From NCBI RefSeq assembly GCF_028769735.1, contig NC_088171.1, forward strand, positions 65,152,216-65,216,215: 64,000 nt of DNA, given 5' to 3'. Both the position numbers and the translations under genes were made by a program. Position 1 is the stretch's first letter, and the number at the start of each line of letters is the position of its first letter. The DNA comes from Zonotrichia leucophrys gambelii. Its lineage: Eukaryota > Chordata > Aves > Passeriformes > Passerellidae. This document shows positions 27,384-36,555 of the stretch, in pieces. The notes under the pieces were generated by a model. That model was given only the letters and a program-made list of their open reading frames with translations, had not been told where the DNA came from and did no database searches.

Positions 27384-29651
27384 GAGAAGAAAGAAAGGGA
27401 CATCACATGGCAGAATACTGAGTCTTCTGATCTCTTCTCCCCATACCCAGTACAGTATTTCTCTGCTGTTTAGCTTTGACAGGCAGTGACAATATTAATA
27501 GAATCAATTTCAATAATGATTGGAAAGTGAAGTACTTCTATCTAATTTTCTTCTAAAGAATTGCAAGCTTCCAAAAACAAATGAGCAAATCACTCTCTAA
27601 GAGAAACATCTTTAGGCAAGTAAGAGAATAAGAAAAGACAAAACACAGAAATAGAATCCAGCTGCCCACCTGGGCAGGGACCAAAGAATAGAATACGACA
27701 TAGGGGTGGAGGAAGTAAAAAAGGGCACAGAAAGCCAAACTTATTCAGCCAGGTTCATAGTAGGTGGTTTGAAGTACTCTGGTAATAACAGCATGCAACA
27801 AGAACATGCCACTCCATGACCTATGCCACCATCTACGTCTTGCCCCTTTTCTACAAATTGCTCCATACTTTGCACATGGAAAATCTGTGGCCTTTTATGG
27901 TTTATCAAATAGTTCTGTATTACATTTCTGATGTGTGTAACCTGATATAGAAGAATCAAAACCAGGCATATTAATTAGGATGGCAACAAATACTCTGAGC
28001 ATATAATTACTGGTAAATATAGGAAAACCACTATATTGCTCTCATCATACTTGATGGCATTTAAACTGCTTTTTTGAAATTTCCACAAGAAAATGATTTT
28101 TTTGTGTGTGTGTTTGGTGTTGCCTCAATCTTTGCATTTAAGAAGCTTTCATATACCAAGACTACAAACTTGGTTCTCAGACAGAAAGCAGGATGGTAAA
28201 ATGCTATCTAAAGATGACAACTTAGAGCATTGGAAAGGGAGACAAAACTGAAACAGACAAGCTATCTGCTCTCTAAAGACCCAAAGAATTGAGGTATCCT
28301 CTTATCCATGTCATTATGTCAGCAATGTGCAATAAAAATGAGGGGGTGCTGAGCCATCGTGACCAATTCCAGCATCTTTGTTGGTTTTGTTCCTAAAAGT
28401 CCTCAAATCAATGACAAAGACATACAGAGTTCCCAGAAAAGGTGGCAAACATTTCCTCCATAAGGACACAGAAGTTTTCACTGGAAAATAAAGAACTTAG
28501 TCATCCAGTTGCATAAGCTTGACCCAATCTTGTGTACACTTTTTCTCCTCATACTATCTAATTTACCAAAGTGAAGAACTTGCTCACTAACTATATTTTT
28601 TTTTACAGTTTCTGTTAATAAGGTAAATTATATTGCTATTTTGGACAAGACATCTTCCTAAGCCTGGAGCTCTGCTGGGTGACAGCCCATGCAAACTTGG
28701 GCTGTGAATTTGCTATTGCCAGCACAGTGTCACCTGGAATGGTACACAACTGGCTTGTTTTGTGGCCAGCAGCTTTTGCTACAGGCAGTTTAACAGGATG
28801 AGAGTTAGTCACTACAGAGATGCCTGTGAGCAGTTAATGATCTGCTCCAGGCTTCATGATATTTCTTCAGGTTTATTTTGGGACATAAATGTCACTTCCT
28901 CTCTTCCCCCATCTCTTTTCTTCAGCTGCAGACTAGCCAACTGAAAGAATTGCCAGTGTTTAAGGAAAATCTCACATCTCACGGGTCAGCCACTCGCATT
29001 TGCTAGTCCTGGCAAATGTGTAAGCCAGGGGGACAGCCTCTTACAGCCTAAATGGAGCTTTTTGTTCCTCTTCTCTTCCTCCCCACTGTTCTCCCTGCTT
29101 GCAGGCCATGCCCATCTGCAGCAGCACTAACAGATCCCTGCTAGCCTGATTTCAGGTCAAACCCACAGGTTACTGATGAGTTTTTGTTAGTCCCCAAAGT
29201 GAAAGACAAAGTGATGGGAGCAGAGTGCTGGGACTTTGCCCCCTCCACTCCTTAGTAAAGGAAAGCTAAAGGATCATGTCCTGGCAGCCATGGGCTTTTG
29301 CTGTCTGAAAGTTACCATGAGTAGGCATCACACCTTCCTCCTAGAAGGCACATTTATTCACATCCTGCCAAACACCCAGGGCTTGTATCATCCAGAGCAG
29401 AAAGTAATGCTGGTGGAAACAAAGTGGGCCACCCAGCTCACCAGCAACCTGTTGGGATGTGGAGCATCTTTGCTTGATCCCATCAACTTTCTCTAGCATA
29501 GCACCATATTCACCCAAATCAAACACTACAGAGTTCAACTGCCAAAAATAAGCTGATTTGGTTCTATGATCTGTTTGAAACATATTTCACTCAGCAATGA
29601 AGCCCATGCCTTTCCCTCTCTGCTTGTTTAGGGTAACTATCCCTCAGGGAC

Positions 29652-29695
29652 TAAAGACACACACTGCATAATTGTATTAGCAGTGTGTGTCTTTA
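29652..29695. repeat. Perfect 16-bp hairpin
   Basis: TAAAGACACACACTGC at 29652-29667, a 12-base AT-rich loop, then the exact reverse complement GCAGTGTGTGTCTTTA at 29680-29695. Pairing stops abruptly outside the stem. The flanks are ordinary intron. Confidence 0.95.
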
Positions 29696-30112
29696 CCTCA
29701 AACATGTTTTTCAGCTTCCCACGCTTCACAACAGGACCAGGTACACTGTTTTTTTTACCTACTTTTCTATTCTATGCAGTATAATTTTTTCACTCCAAAA
29801 TATCTCATGATTTTTGACAGGTACCACTGTAAAAGACTGCAATGCCTCATAGCAACATACTTTGCTCACTCTGCAGATGGTAATGGAAAAGCAGTTACTG
29901 TCTGAAATTATGTGAGAATTAGTGAAGTAAAACTTATTTCTATACATAGCTCTTGCATGGCTTACAGTTTGTCTAGAAGATAACTATTTAATTTAGTAAT
30001 TACTTCTGTGGGAAGCAATACAATCACCTCAGAGACAATCTCTTAAGTGATGCTAAAGTAAATGTTCTAAAAGTTCCCAGTTAAAAGAAATAAGTCTTCA
30101 GTTCCAGGTGGG

Positions 30113-30160
30113 AATCACACATGCATACACACACGCACACACACACACACACATGCACAA
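30113..30160. repeat. (CA)n microsatellite
   Basis: Imperfect CA repeat with TG and GC interruptions. Both strands are open across it, giving His/Thr-rich and Cys/Val-rich chance frames that are not genes. Confidence 0.95.
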
Positions 30161-30534
30161 GACCCCATACACAGCTCTCCCCTTTCTATTTGGAAAAGAT
30201 ATTTATCTAGAAGCTCTAGAGGATGGGCAGCGTCAGAAAAACAAGTGTCAGAATTCCTATAGCAACAGTATCTCAGTCCACGCTGATTTTCATGCATATA
30301 TAAGATCTTATAATAATTTCTGCTTAAATAGCAAAACCATGAAGTATAGGAGCACATAATAAATAGACTGACTGTCAGCTCTGAATGAAACCTTTTGGGT
30401 ATGTTGATTCTTTGCATTATTTGTGCTTCCACTACACTTGAACCTAAAAACTTTGAGCCACACAGTTCTTGGAACTAGGAATACAAATGGCAAGAGACGG
30501 TCCTTTCCTCCCTCTCCCCACTAAAGGACACAAT

Positions 30535-30544
30535 CTATTTATAG
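30535..30544. promoter_or_regulatory. MEF2-type site CTATTTATAG
   Basis: An exact match to the MEF2 consensus YTAWWWWTAR, and to one of its stronger forms, in the PHACTR1 intron. In humans a MEF2 site in a PHACTR1 intron is known to affect vascular expression at this locus, but nothing here shows that this site is its counterpart. Confidence 0.3.
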
Positions 30545-31029
30545 ACCAGCAGCAAGTGGAAGGAAATCCCACAATCTCCATTTCACAGACAAGGAGCTTG
30601 GGTACAGTGTGATATATGATGGACATGCTTGAAGCTGCCCAGAGATACTCTACAGAGAACCCTTGAGCTGAGAACCCTAATTTGTCAGTGATAAAAAACC
30701 ACTTAGCTCTGTGAATTCCTTCTCTTCCAATGCACTCCTAAGTTAACTTCTTCCAACTCAAGTTTTCTTGTCAGATCCTCTGCATAAAAATCAAAAGTAT
30801 CCCACTTCAGTTGCTCCACTCACTCTGTTAGGTCATCTCTGGGCGTCATTGAAGTCTTTACAGTTCTTTCTAGCCATACAGAAGTAGAGATCTGTCTAAA
30901 GCACGTTCTGGAGCCAGGCTCAGCATTCAGTAGGACACTGAGATTTGCAGTCAGTTTTCAGTATAAAATAAATAAAACCAGACAAACCTCTTCCTTTCCT
31001 TGTTTCTCTGATTACTGTTGTTCATCAGT

Positions 31030-31930
31030 CACGTCATCTGCTATGACCCAGCACTATCACAACCCTCACAGAGACCACCAAAATCAGCACACTGAGAAGT
31101 GCTCTGTACATACCAGATGTTTAGCATTACAGCATGCCTTGATCTCTTGCAGTTCTAGCTCCTTCTGCTCTACTAGATTATCAGCCACTTCTCCATATTT
31201 ACATTTAAAAAACACTTTCATTCCTCTTCATGATTTTGGAGCAATCTGTGTTGTCTCCTCAATTCTTGTATGTTGTTTCTTTGGACTGTTGCAACTCTTC
31301 TCCATTCTGCTTCTCCCAACATCTCCCTCACAGCTCCTGGCATTCAGAGCTCAGGCCTGATTGCTCCTGTATTCCTGGAGGTGACTCACATTTCTCTTCA
31401 CTTGACCTCCCTCTCAGTTCAGTCCACCATGTCTGATTGCCTCTCTGGCATGCTGTCTTGAATATCTCATTCTTCACTCATGTACAGTTTTACCACTCAA
31501 TTTTCAACACAGTTTCTGTTATTCTATCACCCAACCTTTTGGTATTGGTGCTTTTATAGACCTCTCTTGTTGTTTTCTATTTTGCAACTAAATTAGCATT
31601 AAATATATCCATTCTTTTCAGTCCAATGGTTAAACCATCTCCATTTTCATCCTATTACTGTAGGCTCCTGCTTATCTTTGAGCTCCTCACTTATTATTTT
31701 TTTACCTCATCAAAATGCTGCATCTACACCAACTCCTTTTACCCGTACTTCAGTGTGCCCATCTGCATTGTCAAATTTCTTCATCAACTTCTCTCCAAAC
31801 TACATGACCTCCCTTCCAAGATATCATATGACTCAGTACCTGCTTCCATATTTTCCTTCAGTTTCATGGCTATCTCTTTTAGTATTCTCCTAGTCATGAC
31901 TTTTGCTAGATTAGCTGATGGTATCTGAAG
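31030..31930. other. Pyrimidine-skewed block with overlapping plus-strand frames
   Basis: About 0.9 kb is visibly C+T-rich on the plus strand, and long frames overlap at 31043-31360, 31230-31436, 31270-31461, 31626-31928 and 31678-31893. The skew removes stop codons, so the frames alone do not mean coding. The text LDCCNS near 31280 faintly recalls the LDYCNSLL motif of the carboxyl part of L2/CR1-type reverse transcriptases, which would make this a very old LINE remnant. That is weak, and the block could equally be unique pyrimidine-rich intron. Confidence 0.3.
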
Positions 31931-32483
31931 GATCTCCCTCAGTTTCAGCATAAATTTTCCTTCTAGAGTAGTAGAACAATGAAAATGTAGAGTAAGACAA
32001 TGACTAGAATCCAGGACTCATAACTGGATTTGGAGGATATTTCAGCATTAAATAAATGTGTCCAACTGATCTGCCTATGCCATAGGGACTGAATACTGGT
32101 CTTTGTACATGGTTCCAACAAATACAAAAGCTGCTCAGATCACAGGATCCACACAGGACATTTGGGTACACTAGAGCAGCTACAGACCTGCAAGACATTA
32201 TATAAACTATACATAATTTGAATAGGAGGGTGGGGGTGCTCACATTGCAAAGTGCTGTACATTTCCCTTATAAAAGGTAGTAAGTGGTCCCCTTTCTAAA
32301 GGTTCTTTAGACTGTGCAACTATGAGGATGCATGGGCATCTTGAGATCCTGACAGGTTTCTCTGTATCTGAGCTGGTCACAGATTTTTACCTGATCTGTC
32401 TGATATGATCATTGTGTAATTTCAGTTCATTATATCATCCTTTCCCTCCAGGCACCAAAAGGTCCAGAACTGGTATTCACCAG

Positions 32484-32660
32484 AAAAAAAAAAAAAAAAA
32501 ACAACAACAAAAAAACCCCAAAAAAAACCAAACAAAAAAAAAAAAAAACAAAAAAAAAACCCCCAAAAAAACCAAAACAAAAAAAAACAAACAAAACAAA
32601 ACAAAACAAAACAAAAAAAACCCAAAAAAAAAACCCAACCCAAAAAAACCAACAAAAAAA
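32484..32660. repeat. 177-base tract of only A and C
   Basis: Every base from 32484 to 32660 is A or C: long A runs broken by CAA, CCCC and CAAAA units, with (ACAAA)n near 32590-32611. It produces a Lys/Asn/Pro frame on the plus strand and a Phe/Leu/Trp/Gly frame on the minus strand; neither is a protein gene. Confidence 0.97.
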
Positions 32661-33734
32661 TCCTGGCATTTTTCAATGCTGAAAAATGTGTCAGAGTCAA
32701 ATCAGTGAGTGTCCCCAGGCAGCATAGCTGGGACAAGAGTTTCTTGACTTTCTGAAAGAAACTCATAGATGTGTATGCTGTGGAAAGAAAAGATTAAGGC
32801 TGCACTGGTATTAGTTACTTTTTAAATTATGATCATTTGCACGACACAGAATGAAATCCTACCCCACAGAAAGAGGGGGCAAAACCAGACTGATGACGGC
32901 CCCGGAAGCCTGCTGGCTGCGAGCCTCTCTGCTCTGTTCTTTGCCTCTCTAGGGCTACTAGATTATCTCCTGCCAAGAGGCATAGCCTGCCCTCGGAGTA
33001 TGTAATGGTTTGAAGCTAAATAACCAAACATAGAAAAGGAAGAAAACCCCTAAAATACAAACCTATTAGTCTGCTAAGAGGTACAAGTAACTGGAGTTAT
33101 ACATTCATATGCATCCATGTGTACATGTGTGCCTTAAAAGGGAGGAAAGCATATTCTTTTCTTACTGTGCTAAGATTTCAAGTACACAGTTCCAAAAAAA
33201 ACTCAGCAAAAGATGTTGATGCAATTGAGTTTTAGGTCAATTCAATTAAACTAGGAAAGCATAATTTTATAAATGGCTTCATTTGCTTTTAAGGATAAAT
33301 AAATTACACTAGTAGTGTAAAGTAAATACTACGGCTTTGGCTCGACAAAGCCATTCCTTTAAAGCTGTGGGGCTTGCAGTCAGTAGCAGCACATAACAGG
33401 AAAGGAAACACTCAACAATTTACATAGCATTCATCAGATTCTTCCCTCAGCTGTAGTGGCATAAGCAGAAAGAGTGCTTAACCCACTGTGAGTTTCCAGG
33501 CTTCTCAGGCTATCTTCTCCCTATTCACCAAAAGCAATTCTGTTCAGCTTTAGCTGCTTTTTAATCAAAGAAATTATAATCACATTAGCAGGATGCTTAT
33601 TCTGAAGAGACATTAGCAAATGCATGGTTACTTTGTTAAACTGCAGACCTGTGGTTGAAAAAGAACCATGAGTTCCCAAATAATATTTTGTTCTTTTGTA
33701 TAGAGCAAATGAAAGCAGAGTTGGTTAATTAAAA

Positions 33735-33765
33735 TATTATTATTATTAATAATAGTAATAATACT
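33735..33765. repeat. ATT/AAT trinucleotide microsatellite
   Basis: (ATT)n running into AATAATAGTAATAATA. Confidence 0.9.
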
Positions 33766-34793
33766 ATCCTAAATGTCAAAAGCTGAAAAATGGAGTGCCA
33801 ACAACTACTAAGAACCTCAGCTCAGAAAACGCTAACAATTTCAAATTCACATTTATCATCAAAAAAAGTCTTTCCCTGACCTTCAGAAAATTAGATCTGT
33901 ATACCACATCAGTTAATAGGGACCTAAGTCGAGTGCCTTCAGTCCTAAGTAACATGCAAATCCACACAGCAAAGCAAAGTAATACAACATTGAACAAGAA
34001 TGTGGGGTAACATCTGTGAGGCTATTTTTTGCCTGAATGCTTGTATGCTGCTCCTAGTTCTCAGCTTCTCCTAATAGCTTACTTCAGCAAAATCCAGAGA
34101 ATTTGTCATTGTTGCCTTCAAATATTTGCATTCCTAGAAACATAAAAAGCATATACTTACCTGTAGCAACACCTGTGATTGATTACACCGTCACTCCCTG
34201 AATACCCTCTAGAGGTTTTGCTCAGCCCCAAAAGGAGAGGGGGAAGGGATGAGAACAGTTGTCTCAAGAGCACTGTATTAATTCCAATAAAAATACAATT
34301 TCCCCCATGCATTTGACAGCACGATGAAAATCACACTAGCGGTATTCCTGATAAACCAGATCTTCCAGATACTCAGTTGAGTCAAGCAAACTCTATTGCA
34401 GCACGACAAGGAAAAAGTTGATGTATCAAGGCAAAAAAACCCCTGATCTAAAATTCATAGGAATGGGAACAAAACACAATCAATACAAACAGCAATTTCT
34501 ATAGCAACTGGGGAGAAAAGGGAATGGGAAAATAGGAGAAGAGTTGGTGCCTTAACTGTTAGCACAAAGCTTCTGAGGCAAATGAAGGGACCCGTCCCTT
34601 TTGGCATCTCCCTGATCGAGAGGCTGAATCAATGCCCAGCGTATTGCTCCCGCGCCTCCTTTCCTCTTTCCCTGGGATCTGTGGAGGAGCAAGCCGAGCA
34701 TCCCAGGCTCCGACGGGAGCGCACACATGTCCGCGCACCCCCGAGCAAGCACAGGCGCTCCCTGCCTCGCTCCTACACCCACAGGATCTCGGC

Positions 34794-34799
34794 ACTCAC
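34794..34799 (-). promoter_or_regulatory. PHACTR1: Splice donor of the alternative first exon
   Basis: On the minus strand the junction reads GACG|GTGAGTGCC, a perfect GTGAGT donor core. The exon ends with one base of a split codon (G), and G plus the CT at the start of the next exon gives the conserved Ala. Confidence 0.85.
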
Positions 34800-34968
34800 C
34801 GTCACGGGCTTCCTCCCCGCGACTGCAGTTGCTGCAAATGTGTTTGATCTCCTTGCCTATGTGATACTGTATCACAAACGAGACGTTGTTAGTGCTGCTG
34901 GTGGGCTCCTTCAGTGGCTTCATCCTCACGAGATAAAAAGCTTTCTTTTTAGGTTTCTCTCCACTCAT
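34800..34968 (-). CDS. PHACTR1: PHACTR1 alternative first coding exon (56 codons plus one base)
   Basis: From ATG at 34968 the exon reads MSGEKPKKKAFYLVRMKPLK, then EPTSSTNNVSFVIQYHIGKE and IKHICSNCSRGEEARD, and stops at a consensus donor. The phase matches the 13332-13496 exon, giving ...[15 protein letters not shown]. The peptide starts basic (KPKKK) and has a CSNC pair near its end; I know no domain for it. It replaces the longer canonical PHACTR1 amino terminus (MDYPKMDY...), so it would give a product with the same basic segment and RPEL repeats but a different start. The ATG has G at -3. Two further in-frame ATGs lie upstream, at 35016 and 35049; from 35049 the exon would encode 83 residues. 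I assign it to PHACTR1 by strand, phase, donor quality and CpG-island setting, not by remembered homology of the peptide. It could instead belong to another minus-strand transcript. Confidence 0.72.
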
Positions 34969-35103
34969 GTCCGAAACCGAGCCCTGCCCGCAGCCAGCAG
35001 AAGGAAAAGCCAGCATCCCAGGCTGCCTGGCGTGCGTGCAATCCGCCATCCGCTCCCGCACGCCTCGGTGTTTAGCTGCCACACACAACAGGGATGAAGG
35101 GGA

Positions 35104-35128
35104 GGGCTGGGGGAGAGGGGGAGGCGGG
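35104..35128 (+). promoter_or_regulatory. G-quadruplex motif in the promoter
   Basis: Four G runs (3, 5, 5 and 3 bases) are separated by loops of 2, 3 and 4 bases, a canonical quadruplex pattern. It is on the plus strand, which is the template strand for PHACTR1, about 135-160 bases upstream of the 34968 start codon. Confidence 0.8.
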
Positions 35129-35689
35129 AGGAGAGCAGGCAGAAGCGCTGCCTGAGCCTTGCTGCCTGCCCTCCGCGACCCCGCTCCTTAACCAATCCCC
35201 CGGGCAGGGCTGGAGGATGCTCAGCGCGTCCCCGCTCCGAGCTTCTCCCTCAGCCGCGGGAGCCGGACACATTTGGCGGCACGGCGGAGCCTGGCACACC
35301 TCTGGCTACCTTGCCGCCTGCGGACACCCAGGAGGCAGAGCCTCCCTTGGCTTCCCGCTCCCGCTGCATGCCCTTCTCCCACGCCCTCCCCCATTTCCGT
35401 GCGCCCCGGGCCGCGGCCCTGCGGGATGGCGGGCACAGCCCGGCCCTGCCAGCGCCGCCGTGCTCCGGCCTGGAGAACACGGCAACAGGGCCGGCAGCGC
35501 GGCCCGTCCCACGGAATTAATGATGTACACACAAAGAACTGTCCGGCAGCGGACTGCAAACCTTCCTCCCCGGCTCTCCATCATCTCCGGCTGCGGCTCA
35601 AGGGGGCACAGGGGCACGCCGCTTAGGCTGCCCCAGGAAAACCAAACCCCACCCGCTTTTCATTCCGATTTTTTCCCCCCTTCGCTTCT

Positions 35690-35696
35690 TATAAAA
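35690..35696 (+). promoter_or_regulatory. TATAAAA on the plus strand at the CpG-island edge
   Basis: A perfect TATA-box core in a C/T-rich setting at the outer edge of the CpG island, pointing away from PHACTR1. It would place a start near 35720. No plus-strand gene is recognisable downstream, so any product would be a divergent non-coding transcript. Confidence 0.25.
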
Positions 35697-36537
35697 GCCA
35701 GATAAGGTGCTTGGTCCGGCTCGTGCAGGGCTTAAGAGGGCGGCCATGGACAATGGCTGGCACCGCCTGGTGACTTGGGCCCGAGAGCCCCTGCAGGGGC
35801 ACTGCTCTTCAGCCGCCACGGCTGAGCCACACTGTGTGACTGCTTATCTAGGCAGTGAACTTCTTTGTCTCCCTTGCCTCCTGCCCACAGTTGCAGCTGC
35901 TCCAGAGAACAGCCTAATCATTCCAGGCTGCCTGCATTTCCAAAACTCCCCCTGCCTGAAAGGGATTATAATCCCTGGCCAGACACATCAATCTGTTGTC
36001 CAGCTGCCCCCAAAATGCTGTGTGTTTTCACGGCTTGGTAAACAACCCAAACTGCCCAACCTGCCGAAGCAGCAGCTCAGGACAGTGCCTGTGACATAGA
36101 GAATTGGAGGAGTAGGGGCAAAGATGCTTGCTTCTTGCAGGTTCTGGGAAGGAAAGCCTGAAGAAGAGATGATAACCTCAGCTATTCTGGCTGCTATTAC
36201 AGGAATGTGAGTGCTGGTTCTTTAAATGTTCAGCAAGCTATCAGTTTGGCAGGCACTAAGCAGAGAGAGTGCAATTGGGGCAGATGAAATACGGCAAAGA
36301 ATAACACCATTCTCCTTATTTTTAGCCAAAGCCCTCACTCACTGTTAGAAGAAATCCACTCATTCTGCAACTCTTTATCATTTCCACATATTGTTGCCCC
36401 ATGTTTTACTGCAACATGAGGACAAAACAGCCTTGATACGCTTAAACTACACATGAAACAGTCAGTGAGACTTTTGCCTAAAGAAGACAGAGCAGAAACT
36501 TAATTCATTGCCATGGTTTCCCATTTTCTCAAGTTCA

Positions 36538-36555
36538 TGCACACACACACACACA
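36538..36555. repeat. Short (CA)n microsatellite
   Basis: About eight to nine CA units after GTTCATG, followed by GAGGCACACAG. Confidence 0.9.

Larger units (their letters stand above)
34560..35830 (-). promoter_or_regulatory. PHACTR1: CpG-island promoter of the PHACTR1 alternative first exon
   Basis: This is the only long GC-rich, CpG-dense stretch in a window that is otherwise AT-rich. It covers the MSGEK-type first coding exon and about 0.8 kb upstream of it on the minus strand. CpG islands of this kind normally mark vertebrate promoters, so transcription to the left probably starts between about 35050 and 35500. I see no well-placed TATA box for the minus strand. A G-quadruplex motif sits at 35104-35128. 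A plus-strand TATAAAA at 35690-35696 could serve a divergent transcript. The long open frames here on both strands (for example 35094-35705) follow from GC-rich, stop-poor sequence. Confidence 0.8.

Noticed and set aside
30108..30432. Frames with His/Thr or Cys/Val repeats
   Set aside because: They come from the (CA)n microsatellite.
32412..32766. Lys/Asn-rich plus frame and Phe/Trp/Gly-rich minus frames
   Set aside because: Direct translation of the A/C-only low-complexity tract.
34552..34799. Continuation of the first-exon frame past the donor
   Set aside because: The GTGAGT donor and the phase match to the next exon explain the end of coding; the extension is intron read-through.
35094..35705. 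203-codon plus-strand frame and several overlapping frames on both strands
   Set aside because: GC-rich CpG-island sequence is poor in stop codons; composition is Pro/Ala/Arg-rich with no domain or splice support.
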